The notes below the pieces were generated by a model. That model did not search any database. It was not told the origin of the DNA and saw only the letters and a program-made list of their open reading frames with translations. 64,000 nt of DNA, taken from contig JAQFVV010000049.1 of the NCBI GenBank assembly GCA_028023455.1, forward strand, positions 6,292,855 to 6,356,854, written 5' to 3'. This document shows positions 22,998 to 34,596 of this stretch, one piece after another. The stretch comes from Epiperipatus broadwayi (lineage: Eukaryota; Onychophora; Udeonychophora; Euonychophora; Peripatidae). Numbering within the stretch: the stretch's first letter is position 1; each line of letters begins with the position of its first letter. Both the position numbers and the translations under genes were made by a program.

Positions 22998-25529
22998 TGA
23001 GCAATGTAAGAAGAATGGAAACACATCAATTAGTGATTGCTCTGAGTAATTCAATTACTTTTTGATTATCTCTCAATGAGCTACTATTTGAAAGATCTTT
23101 GCTCCAAAATAGATAATTTAAAGCTTATCTTTGTTTATAATTAAGTAAACAATACAATGACTTTTTAAACTTAATCTACTTTGCATTTGATAATAGTAAT
23201 TTATCTCATCTAGAGGTAAATGTAACCATGGGATCAACATTGGTAAAGACATGATATCTCAAACTAGCAATAAAAGCTACATCATATTACAATTATATTC
23301 ACTTTAACAATTAGGTGCATCAACATTCATCTAACCAATCCCACTAAATAAAGCCATTTTTCTAATTAACAATATCTAAATATTTATTAACTGACTACTG
23401 TTGGATGTTTATATGATTTATCTAGGGTCCATATTATGTAAAAAATTCTAAACTTATTTGTAACTTGTAAATATTCAAGGTTCAGCAAGGGACTATATTA
23501 AGCCGACTAATATCCCTGGTGCGAAACTGTGCTGATTACCATTATCACTCTGTAAATATATAATTAGATAAAAAAATGTTTCAATGAAAAAAATATGAAT
23601 TCACAAACAAATTGTTTGGTAAAATTTGTAATCAATAAAATGAAAAAGACTTTTGATAATGATTGATCTAGCACTATATAACAAGTAAATGTGCATGTCC
23701 TCAATTCCAAGTATGTATGTCCTATTTATTTGTAGAGGGCTCATAGTATAGAAGCTAATACATTTAATAGCTAGACCCAATTACTGAGATTTGACTTTGA
23801 ATAAAATTAGTTTTTTTATTATTAAATAAGCAGTTGAAAATTTCAAAAAAAAATTACATTTTTTTTTATATAACCAGGTTATAGTCATATAAGCTAATTA
23901 TATATATATAAATAAAATGTTATCCAGTTAAATCTGTGCAGAATTTATTCTCATATATATATATATACCAACATTTTGGCTAGGTCATGCTGGCCATCAA
24001 TTGGGTAATAAATATTATGAAAAAGCCACAATAAACACTGAACTACTTTTAATATTTAAATTAAAATATATTTGGGAGCTAGTCTGGGATCTGAATCCAA
24101 ATCAAACAGGGATTGAACCCAGTTCAATTTTAAGATATATTTTTTATTAGCATTCAATTATTTTATATAGTAGTATTATTTTAAGATGTATTAGTCATGA
24201 ATACAGATTAAAAACTAAATTAGCCATTGAAATATATAAAATGGCAAATAGCTATTGCTGTGTCAGATGAGAAATATGAGAAATTATTTTTTATTGTAGC
24301 GATAAAAACACATTGATAGAAATAATAGTTAAGCAATAAGTAAATAAATAATAATAAGGTAATAAATATAAAATAGATATAGGGCAGTATTAGAAAAAGG
24401 CTACATAATACAAGTGCGCACTCTAATTTCAAAATAAGTAAAAGAAAAAAGAAAATTAGTGTTTATATATTTTTTAACTCTTATAGAAATAGTCTAGCAG
24501 TTATTTTTTTTATAATTTTTATATAATATTAATACATAATTATGAAAGCTAAGACAAAACTGTAGGCTGAGGGAAATGAAACCCAGATACATAATAGGGA
24601 GTTTATGAATGTGATTATTGACATGTTAATAGAAGCAAAAGGCTAAATAAAAAAAACAAATAGAAGATTGTAAAATTCAAAATAAAGGACTGAAAGATTA
24701 AATTGAAAAACAAACTCAAAAAATTATAAAAGCAAAGTAAACTAATAAAAGAAATAAAAGATGATCCAGCTGATAGAGAAAATCAAAGGAAATATGTTTT
24801 AAAAAATGATAATTTTTAGAAGTTTTTTTTTATTTTATTTAGTATTTTGTAAAATTTACCATTTAAAAAAATCTTTGAAATTCCAATGTATAGATTGAGA
24901 AGCATAAAAATATATATAATGTTGAAATGACTTCTATTGTCCAAAAGTTCATAACATGTTCAAATATTGTAAGTGTCAAGGTAATAATTAATTCTAAGAC
25001 TCCACATTTAAGTCTTACACTTTACTGCTGCAATAACACATATAGTGTAAAAAAAAAGAAATAAAAAACAAACACTCAAATCAATCAGCTTACTTATATT
25101 TTTTTTTTATCTTACTGCAGAAAAAACATTTTTTATTTCTTTTTGAACCTGAACGATTTCAAAAAGGACAATCCTTAATATCAATTTCATATGTTTTTGT
25201 CAATGCAAATATTACGAATAGATGGTTATTTTTTTTAAAAAAAAAAACATGGATGAATGGAACACCAACACATAATTCATTAACTTTATACTCTGAGTTT
25301 AAGGTCAACAAACACCATCTTTTTTTTTCAATTACCTGATAGTTCTTAACTGAAACATCAGTTGGGACTTTTTTAAAAAAATGAATGTGTATTCGAATGA
25401 TCTTGTTAAAAATGATATTTTTTATACTAACAGACAAAACTAAATTAGAGCCCATATTCCCAGAAAGCTGTAAAGTTATTAGTCAAGTTAGCAGTTGATG
25501 AATGAAAACAGAGGCTGCTAAATGTCCTT
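22998..25529. other. AT-rich DNA without a supported gene; possible hammerhead relic
   Basis: No gene is supported. The minus-strand frame at 25159-25455 has no recognisable domain. On the minus strand at 24915-24960, TTATGAAC then TTTTGGACAATAGAAGTC resembles the separate hammerhead at 11.0 kb with broken core residues. The strings at 24085-24120 (GGGATCTGAATCC, GGGATTGAACCC) look like tRNA B boxes, but the rest of a SINE is missing. Confidence 0.5.
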
Positions 25530-26150
25530 GTTTTGTACCCAAGCTATTATTCAATGATGATTATTTTGGCTATTTACAACTTCACATTAATTTCAAATGA
25601 AGGAAGATTAAATATAATGATGGAATCACTGTCTAATATGGCATGGGATATTGTTGGAACTTGTGAAATTAAAATAAAAAATGTAGAAAAAAATGATTTT
25701 CAAAGTAGATATATACAAATATTGTAAGCATAAGTGACATGAGTTTCATCATAAATATAAGATGAAAGAACAAAATTGTGAAGAAATTGATATAATAGTC
25801 ATAACTTTAATTAATAAAAGATATCAAAAATATAATTTAGGTTTATGCCCCAATTCATTCTCTTTAAGATAAAGAATTAGAGAATTTTTGCATAACTTTC
25901 CAAATTCTTTAGGTTATACAAAACAACAATAATATTGTCATGAAATCTCTATATTAGAATTTAAACACTACTGAAAGATGAAAGAGGCATTGGCAACTTT
26001 AGCTATAGTAAAAGAAATGAGAAAGGATACATATTTGTAGAATTTTCAGGAAAAGAAAAAATATATATTATGAATATATATTTTTAAAAAAAATTAAATG
26101 TAAATTGATATGTATACATAAATGAAGATCAACAGAATAGGATTATATTT
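25530..26150 (+). pseudogene. RTE-type LINE endonuclease fragment
   Basis: The first frame (from about 25545) translates as LAIYNFTLISNEGRLNIMME followed by MAWDIVGTCEIKIKN. This matches the N-terminal APE-endonuclease start of RTE-type elements, where an asparagine in the 'YNVRT' region and the glutamate of 'SEVR' act in metal binding. Here those positions read YNF and CEIK. Further on, GIGNFSYSKRNEKGYIFVEF (25986 onward) and KIYIMNIYF match the later endonuclease segment before the 'PQRKWTW' block. The middle of the domain is frameshifted. The fragment appears to end near 26150, with no RT following. It is the same broad clade as the minus-strand element at 11.3-14.4 kb. Confidence 0.75.
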
Positions 26151-26634
26151 TTACTAAAAGAATACATGTATTTCAAGAGTGTAGAGTTATTAATAAGTTC
26201 AACACAAGAAGTCATCATCAAAGTCACATTCAGCCTCACTTACAATGTTCATTAACAGCCTAGAGAAGAAAGAGGACTTTACTCAAGCATTAGAGCAACT
26301 ATTAGGTGCCATTTCTGTTTCAATCCAACTTCAAAAACACTACAATCACAATTTTACAACAAAATGAACAAAATAAAAATTAGAGATAAAAATTCTTTCA
26401 TCCTCAGATATATATGCAGTCACATGGATCCTAATAACTGTAATTACACTACTGTAATCACTGATCATTAAAAAATCTTTCATTAAACATATAGGATTTA
26501 TTATTTTAAAATTCATGTATAATTAATCATATGTTTGTCTGATAACTAAATATCATTAACAGCCTGAAGAGTAACTAGATTTAGTCAGGATGCCATCTAG
26601 TTTTTAGGAAGGTGATGGTTTTAATTATAATATA
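26151..26634. other. Unassigned spacer between LINE and PLE relics
   Basis: No homology was recognised. Slightly less AT-rich stretches near 26210-26340 have no open frame. Confidence 0.5.
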
Positions 26635-27375
26635 GAACAAACTCACATAAAATAGTGATCCATTGGATGTTTGTAAAAAAACCTTAAATAAACAACAAAA
26701 GAACTATCAAAAGAAAAAAAAAAGATTATTGTTATAATAGCATATCTATGCATATCAAAAATAGCAGACAAATTAAGGAAAATCTACAATTAGTATAACA
26801 TCAGAACAACTTTCCAGAGCCATACTATACTACAAGAAATTCTAACATTTACAAAGCCTAAACTTGATATGCAGTAAAGTCAAAACTGCATTTATAAAAT
26901 TTCATGTGAAAGTGATGAGACTAGTCAGGATAGAACACAAACTGATAGAAGAGAGAGAACAGATGTGTCTAAAGTGATAGCAATCATGTATGTAGCAATA
27001 AACATGAGCTTAATTGAGAAAATACAAAAATATTGAACAGAGAAGAAAAGGTACAAAGAAGAAAATTTAAGGAAGCTGCTTCCATGACTGTGGTGAACAA
27101 CACCATGTCAACCTAGTGTGACTATAAATAATGTATAGAAACCACTAATCAACTTTGCTCTTAAAAATTATGGAGCAATCAGGAGGAACTTCACACATAA
27201 GTATATGAAATTTTTACTGACTGTTGTCTTTAGCAGGATGGCTTAGTTGATTAGAGTGTTACCTTAAAATCCAATATTGAAGAAACTAAGGGAAGTGTTT
27301 TGATGTTCATGTTAGTACTGCCACTGATCAGCCCAGTAACACCTGAAAAAAGAAAGGAGAATAATATTTCTCAAA
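26635..27375 (+). mobile_element. Penelope-like element, 5'-truncated upstream copy with tRNA-like tail
   Basis: From about 26635 the sequence aligns by eye with 29200-29700 of the downstream copy: AACATCAGAACAAC against ACACCAGAACAGC, ACAAAGCCTAAAC, GAGAAAATACAAAAATATTG and GTCAACCTAGTGT. The GIY-YIG catalytic segment (CGRMYIGE in the other copy) is removed by a deletion of about 30 bp near 26905. The tail at 27237-27375 repeats GCAGGATGG..TTAG..GATTAGA, a tRNA A-box-like string, and ends GAGAATAATATTTCTCAAAAC. Both copies carry this tail, so it travels with the element. It is noncoding now. Confidence 0.7.
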
Positions 27376-27569
27376 ACATTATGCATATACTAACCTGTAT
27401 GCAATGACTAAGAGTTGAATGCATTTGGGATATTTAAATAAAGTTAAATTTATCTAAAGACATTCAATACTTATATTAGATGATGGAAATAGTCCAATAT
27501 ATAAATACAATTAAAACAACTTTATCACAAACCTTCAGGAAACATTAAGTATTCAGTATGAACCTGATA
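27376..27569. other. Spacer between the two Penelope-like copies
   Basis: A 190-bp AT-rich spacer. By homology with tandem Penelope elements this would be 5' untranslated sequence of the downstream copy. It does not obviously match the sequence 3' of that copy. Confidence 0.4.
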
Positions 27570-29640
27570 CTATATTAAACTTTAGACATTATGAAAAATT
27601 ATGTCTAAAGCTGACCAAAGTAAAAAATCATTTAACTTTCTTATGTAAATGAAAATCTGAAGAGATAGTTCCTAAGGGTTTGCATCTCAAACCTCCAATT
27701 CACTCACAGAAAGCTGAGAAAATTTTTCAGAGGGCAAGTAAATGCCTGTTAAGAGAAAGAATAAATTCTCAAAGATTTTCCAAGTATCAAACTTTGCATT
27801 CCATTAATAATGCAGTGTTTGTTTGTTTCAAAAAACAAACTTACTGTTGACACCTTTATAGAGTTTCTCAAGTAATAAAAATCATATTCTACATTACATG
27901 GAAAAAAAGGATGTCAAAAGAGCAAACCTACATGAGCATATCAATAGTAATAATGTATTAAGCATTATATCAGCTTCATCTGTTAAAAATATTAGTTCAA
28001 AACATCTAACAAATACTGAAATTTCTGTTCTTGAATAAAGATTAAACTTGCTATTAGACTATCTAATATCTCTTTATTATGCTGGAGAATAAAAAGAACA
28101 TTTGAGAACCAACAAAAATTGAAATCAAACATATCCTATGATGAGAGAAAAACAATTAAATTTCTCAAAGTAGATAAATCTACAATTATTTTCCTTGATG
28201 ACAAAGGCAATGAATACAACTGATTATGATAACAAAATACAAGAACTACTCACAGCAGTCCAATACAGAAAAATGGAAAAAAATATAGTATGGAGTACAG
28301 AAACACAGTTACAAGCATTATTCAAAAAGCATTACAGGTACTTCAGTGATTTAGAAAAATATAAACTATCATTGTATTTCAGAAAAAAAATCTCATCTTT
28401 ATGGTTTACCTAAAATCCATAAGGATCATATTCCATTATTAGTTCTAGAAATTCATCTTGACAAAATCTATCAAGATTTCTTCTCAAAGTTCTTAGAGCT
28501 TTGGCATTCAAGACTTAGTCTGTTGTCAGGGATACTAGAAACTTTATAGAAATAATTAACAACATGAAAATTGGTAAAACTAACATATTAGTAAGCTTTG
28601 ATGTTAACTTTATTCACAAATGTATTATGTAAAGAAGTATTGTCCATTGTAAGAAAAAGATTAAATAGTTATAGTAGATTACCAAACAGAATAACTCCTC
28701 CTATTTATAGTATAATGAAACCTTAACATTGTATATAATAACAACCTACTTTCAGTAAAATACAGAATTCTTCCAACATAATCAAAAAAGGACTATGAGC
28801 TCACCATTATCACCCCTTACTAAAAATATTTACAAGGAAGAATTTGAAATCACAGCCATAAAGACTACTCCATATACACCTAGTGTTTGGATTTACTATG
28901 TTTATGACACATTTGTTGTATGGCCATGTAGTGAAGCACTATTACAAACTGTCTGGAATCATAGCAACAAAATATATCCTTCACTTAAATTCACAATAGA
29001 ATTAGAAAAAGGAAAAAAAAATGTTTTTAGGTGTTCTTATGACAAGATCAAAACCACAATTCACAGAAATTCCATGCATGCAAGAAAATATTTCATATAT
29101 ACATCCAATCACATCAGAAACACAAAACATCAAGTTGTACTATCATTATGGATTAGGGCAAAAGATGTGTGTTCAGAAATTGGTATATAAAATAAAGTCA
29201 TATAAAAATGATTATCCATCAGCTGTTATTAAAAAGCCCTAAATAGACAACAAAAAGAATCATCACTTAAAAAAATGATTATTGGTATGATAGTGTATCC
29301 ATACATACTAAAAATAACAGAGAAATTGGTATAACACCAGAACAGCTTTTCAGAGCCATAACTCATGTCATGGAATTTTAATATGTACAAAGCCTAAACA
29401 TAAAATACTGAAAAACAAAAACCATATCTAGGAAATATATGAATGTGGAAGAATGTATATTGGTGAAACAAATGATCCCATTGAAAAGCTATTGCAAGAA
29501 CTCAAACTGATGATTAGATAAGAAAAACAGATATTTTCAAGATATCAGATGATATATGTACCAAAAAACATGTGCTCAATTAAGAATATACAAAAATATT
29601 GGATAGAAAAAAATACAAATAGGAAAATTTAAAGAAGCTG
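27570..29640 (+). pseudogene. Penelope-like retroelement (PLE), RT plus GIY-YIG, degenerate
   Basis: A nearly full-length but broken PLE polyprotein. Segments in order: IVPKGLHLKPPIHSQKAEKI with LLRERI (about 27665-27765) matches the N-terminal domain. STIIFLDDKG then YDNKIQELL (28180-28250) is the pre-RT block. LYGLPKIHKDHIPL (about 28395-28440) is the diagnostic YGLPKIHK motif. SSPLSPLTKNIYKEEFE (28798-28850) and YVYDTFVVWP (28897-28926) are RT motifs; the second aspartate of the YVDD site is shifted to Y, giving YVYD, which should abolish catalysis. YECGRMYIGETNDP (29438-29479) is the GIY-YIG nuclease signature. Several frameshifts and stops separate these pieces. PLEs copy themselves by target-primed reverse transcription and often sit in partial tandems, as seen here. 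Confidence 0.85.
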
Positions 29641-29764
29641 CTCACATGATAATGGCAGACAACCAATAAGTCAACCTAGTGTAACTATATATAAAGTATG
29701 GAATACACTGTATTCTTAAGAAAAAAAACAAGACAAATCTATAATTCTATGAAATTTCTACTGA

Positions 29765-29925
29765 CTGTTGCCTTTTGCAGGATGGTTCCACTGATTAGAA
29801 TGTTACCTTAAAATTCAATATTCATGAATCTAAGAGACTAGAATCAATTTCCATGCTAGTACTATAACTGATCAGGCCAGCAACACCACTGAAGAGAGGA
29901 GAATAATACCTCTCAAAACAGATAA
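29765..29925 (+). repeat. tRNA-like tail of the Penelope-like element, downstream copy
   Basis: GCAGGATGG..CTGATTAGA resembles a tRNA A box, and AGAATCAATTTCC, about 60 nt on, resembles a decayed B box. The tail ends GAGAATAATACCTCTCAAAAC, matching 27345-27375. It could be a SINE that shares its 3' end with the PLE, or a SINE inserted in an ancestor of both copies. Confidence 0.55.
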
Positions 29926-32144
29926 TATAAATATGTTTTATCCATAAATATTTTCTCATTATAAAATTGCAAATTTCTACATAGGGCATATACCAAGTTA
30001 ATATTTTATATTATAGCAGTAACATGAAGGGATTACATTTAAATATGACTGATTGATATAACTTCCAGAGAGTTATATATTAAGTCAATAAATCAACACT
30101 AGGGATTCAAAATAGATATTGCCAATCAGAAGTAATTGATTTTAAATAAAAAAAGGTGTGCATTTTCAGACTTTATCATGGTGCCATCTTTTTATTTATG
30201 AAAGTAAAACAAAATCTGAGTCGATCAATTTCAAATTCTGTAATTTTCAATTTTTGATAACACATGGCATTTGCTCAGTGGTTAAGCATTGTCTCTAATT
30301 TAACCTTTTTTTTTTTTTTATAAACACAGAACTTATAAATGTTAGTGCATACAATTAAATGAAATATTATATAAATTGGCACTAACCACTTTAATTTTAT
30401 AAACTAATAACTATTTATTTACAAAATACGACTAACTCTCTCTCACACACACAAAATTAAAATAATTATTGGAGAACAAATTTATAAATCAATAAGCATA
30501 TACAAAAATAAATAAATAAATGGAACTTAATAATTAATATAAAAGAAATAAATTAAAATACAGTACATGGATTATACTGACTTATTTATGCCATTTCTCT
30601 TTACTTTTGTTAAAATTTTAAAAGGGAAACTGTCTTACCATGATGCATATATATATATATTGTACCCTACCTCGGAGATGACCAACTCCCTACTAACTCT
30701 TCCACTCTAGGTCAGTTCTCTTATTACATGAAAAATTCTAGTAATGCATATCTAATATAAATTATACGTGTCCTAATAAATTGTTTAATAATTTATCATT
30801 ACAAATCACGAGACTCGTTACTATTTAAATCGTACAGTTAGGCATCCTCTTTTTTAACATCAAGCATATACCAAAAACTATATTCTCAATAACATAAGAA
30901 TATCAATATACACTACTTCATTAAAATATTAATAATATTCCAATGTCTCACACTTAAGAAAAATAAATTATATTTAATATTAACCTTTTTAAATTAAATT
31001 TAACTATAACACTATTTTATATTCATTTATCTAATAAAATAATTATATTTATCATTTACTAACATTTTATATTTTAATTAATATCTCAGGTAATTATTAT
31101 TACTTTTTAAAATAAATTAATTAATTGATTTAACTAAAAGAAATGAGGGATTTTACTTATATTTATCTATATAAAAATAATAATAATCATGAAACACATA
31201 TACTCACTAATTTTTTCCTTTTTTAAATCATTAATTAATTTACGTGTAAACCAGACTAAAATTAAGTTAAAATTATAAACTAATAATGATCACTTTATTA
31301 TCATAAATAAATTTAAAATAATTTCTTATTACTATGTATTGTATCTAACCATTTATTTTTAATATAGCATTTTAGATATCATTCTTTATTATAATCATTG
31401 AGTCAGATAAAGAAAAATTTACATTACTTAATTTTGAGATCCAATATAAAATATCCTTAACAATCACAATAAGTTTATTATTAATTATTGCATTTAGGTT
31501 ATGTGTAATAATAGCCAAATATATTTAATTATAATAATGCATGTATGGTAAGAATAGCATAATGACTTAAAAATAACAAGAAAAGAGACTATAGATATTT
31601 TGTTAATTATAAAACAACATTAACAGTTTATTATAACAATAATATAAAATTTTTAAAAAAAAATAATACAAATATTATATTTATTAAATATATCATGTGT
31701 TTGAAGTGTTTGTATTCAGTCATTTATAGTTAAAATCTGCAAAGCGCATGTGCAACAGCTTAATGCTGTTTAACTATTACAGTTTATAAAACATCGCGCT
31801 ATATAAAATAATTGATTTATAACATAGTATAAAATTTAAAAATTAACATTAAAAAAAGAAAAAAAATATTTATAAGAGAAATAAATAATTGCACTTAGCT
31901 TTTAAATTATTTATGATTATAATACAGTATTTTTCACACTGAACTTTGTGATTATTAATATAGTCTTTAATAATTCCATACTAAAATATATCAATAATGT
32001 AGATGACTTATATGTTATCATATTCTATATTTTTTAAAAATATGTTCTATCATTATTGATTTATTTTTCTATAATAGGATAACATAATTATAATTCTAAC
32101 ACTTATTATATGTTAAATAACTAAACATCATTTTATCCCCATCA
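29926..32144. other. AT-rich DNA without a supported gene
   Basis: A-box-like TTGCTCAGTGGTTAAGCATT at about 30272-30291 ends in a T run and may be a SINE head. A GC-richer 65-bp patch (30661-30725, starting TACCCTACCTCGGAGATGAC) is unexplained. The rest is extremely AT-rich. Confidence 0.55.
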
Positions 32145-32371
32145 CTTATGCTAGCACATAACTATTATTAAACAGGCAAAACTCTCCATACAGTAGTGCC
32201 ATCCTGTGCCAACCAGAGTAATCAATGGATGCCAGAAGGCTTGTGCATAAAATCTCCATCTAGTGGATGAGTAGGCACTAAATGGGGATTTTATGCATAA
32301 GCCTTCTGGCATCCATTGATTACTCTCATTGGCGCAGGGTGGCACTACTGTATGGAGAGTTTTGCTTATTA
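32145..32371. mobile_element. Foldback MITE family M, copy 2 (near-perfect palindrome)
   Basis: The inverted arms span about 32176-32255 and 32285-32365, each containing GCAAAACTCTCCATACAGTA, AGTAATCAATGGATGCCAGA and AGGCTT(G/A)TGCATAAAATC, with only about five differences in 75 bp. TTATTA lies at 32165-32170 and 32366-32371. The spacer is about 25 bp. The 64-codon minus-strand frame over it is just palindrome translation. No transposase is present. The left flank (CTTATGCTAGCACATAAC) also matches the 56-kb copy, so the true left end may lie further out. Confidence 0.85.
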
Positions 32372-34504
32372 TATGTTCTATGTTTATTCTTAATTATAAA
32401 ATAAACATATAATTATTTAAATATCAAGTATGATATGGTATTTTATTATATTATTTTCTAAGAATATAAATCACCATCAGGTTTTATTTGCATCATCATA
32501 TCTCTTTTAACTCTAACATCCATATGATCTCCAAAAATTTGATATAAAAACAATCTAAAATCTTTATTTATACACTCTTTAATATTTTATTTGTTCCATA
32601 TTTAACTCTTCTTGAATTATATAAATGGTCTTGTCATCACTTCAGAGTCTAGCTATTATTCTTTTTCTGAACTATACAATTCTGTAATAGGATAAAAATA
32701 CCAGTGTGGTATCAATGATTATAAGTGAGAGATGAAAATCTTATAAAACTATGAGAAACAATGATATCATGGATACATAACTAAAGGTTACATTTGTCTT
32801 GTGTCTGCCTTAATTTTTATATTGACTTCTCTTTTAAGCTTTTAAATTTGCAAAAAAAAAAAATGCTACTGCCCATGTATCACAAACATATTGACTTACT
32901 TTAACTGTATTATACTTAATATTAAACGCATTCCTTTCAATACAGAATTTCCTAATAAACTACTTTCCTGAATGACTACTTCTCTATCAAACACTATATA
33001 TAAAATCATCAACAACATAGATGACAACTATAATTTTTTTCTTTAAATAATATCCAAACATCTTATCATTTTATACCTTGGATACCAAGAAGATTAAAAT
33101 AAAAATTAACAAATGGTTTATAATATACAACTTATCATAAGTACACTGAGTTAATTATTTTAAACTTTTTCAGAGATCAATTATTCATACATTTTATAAT
33201 TATATGCAAATTATAATAACTATATTCAAACTTTTTGTAATTTACTGTTATATGAATATAAATATAATAAATATTATACATATTTCTTTTATCTGAATTT
33301 CAGTTTTAAATAATTCAAATAACAATATCTTATACTAAACAATAGTAAAATTACCATAATCATAATATTTTTATGATTACTGGTTGATATAACTTCTTAA
33401 TGTTATGAATCATGATAAAACCAAGAAAAAAATTAATTTTTCTTCTCTTTTTGTATACCAAAAAATTATAAAATATTCAAGTCCAAAAACAAATAAAATA
33501 TTAATAAATAACTAATGTTAACTTAAAGACTCTATTATATGTTACAATAAAAAAAAAATTTCATTTTTTGAAATGAATATAATATTTTTGAAGATGAAGC
33601 ACTAGTTTCTATGACAACTAGTTACTTAAACAAAAAGAGATTTTTTCTTCTTTTCCTCTTGTTTAATTATCAATAACAATAAAAGTTCTTGGAATAAAAG
33701 TTCATTCTTCTTATATCACTGACCTAAACATTCCTTAGCATTAATAAATAGGTATTTATTATTTAATAAGATGTTCATTATTTTTAAAATATTTCATTTC
33801 TTTCAGCTTTAAAATATTCACTATAGAATTATAAGTTTTAGAGAGTTTTCTTCCAAATCAATCACATTTAATATATTAATAATTCCAATAACATTTTCCA
33901 GTAGACTTATAAAATTTTAGAGTTTTCAAAATTATTTGCATTTAACATGTTAATAACTTTAATAATATTTGTTAGTAACACTATAAAATTCTAGAGTTCT
34001 CCTCCCGAATAATCTATATTCATCATGTTAAAGTAGTTACTAATTATTATTTAAATGGAATGACAATTAGTAGTTACATTTTTATGAAAAATTAGTCAGC
34101 ACTATATCCTTCCTTTTAAAATTATTATCACTCTGCTAAAGTCACATATAAATTTAAAACAAGAAATGTTCATAGCTTTTATGAATAAAGTCATTATTTT
34201 ATAAATGCTAATTATTAAAGTTAATAGAAAATGTTGCCCTATCATTTACATATGAAAATGAATAAATATAAATTTCTAACCTATCTTTTGCAGTATTCTG
34301 TAAGAAAATGGTTTGATATTCTGCAAGACTTTTTAGCCAAATACATTTTTATATTCTGAAATATATTATTTATTTTCATTACCATAGATTTCTAGTAGGC
34401 TTTTGTATTATATCAATGAGGATAACTTATTTTTTATTCCATGATAAAATTATTATCTAAACTTACTAAGATACTTTTACATGTTTATAAGTTACTGTTA
34501 CTAT
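32372..34504. other. AT-rich DNA without a supported gene
   Basis: No gene is supported. The segments at 33825-33850, 33905-33920 and 33985-34000 repeat TATAAAATT(T/C)(T)AGAG(A/T)TT within a loosely periodic 70-80 bp unit (33820-34030), probably an old tandem duplication. Confidence 0.5.
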
Positions 34505-34596
34505 TTTAATATGTAAGGGATTCAAACTCTGACTTTCACATAACCCTCAGTTCTCCATGCCATCTCATATTGTAGGTGTGTAAGCCTGTACAGTGT
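34505..34596 (-). repeat. Repeat family A, internally deleted copy
   Basis: AGGGATTCAAACTCTGACTT..CATGCCATCTCATATTG is one end of family A (compare 37.45 kb). It jumps directly to GTAAGCCTGTACAGTGTATT, which is the opposite terminus at 38.00 kb. The ribozyme core and central part are missing, as expected for a deletion between the arms of a palindromic copy. Confidence 0.65.

Noticed and set aside
24080-24125. tRNA-like B box (GGTTCAATCCC on the minus strand)
   Set aside because: No A box at a suitable distance and no tail or duplication. It may be chance.
29419-29640. GIY-YIG fragment as a host nuclease or homing endonuclease gene
   Set aside because: It follows the YGLPKIHK and YVxD RT segments in order on the same strand, which identifies a Penelope-like element.
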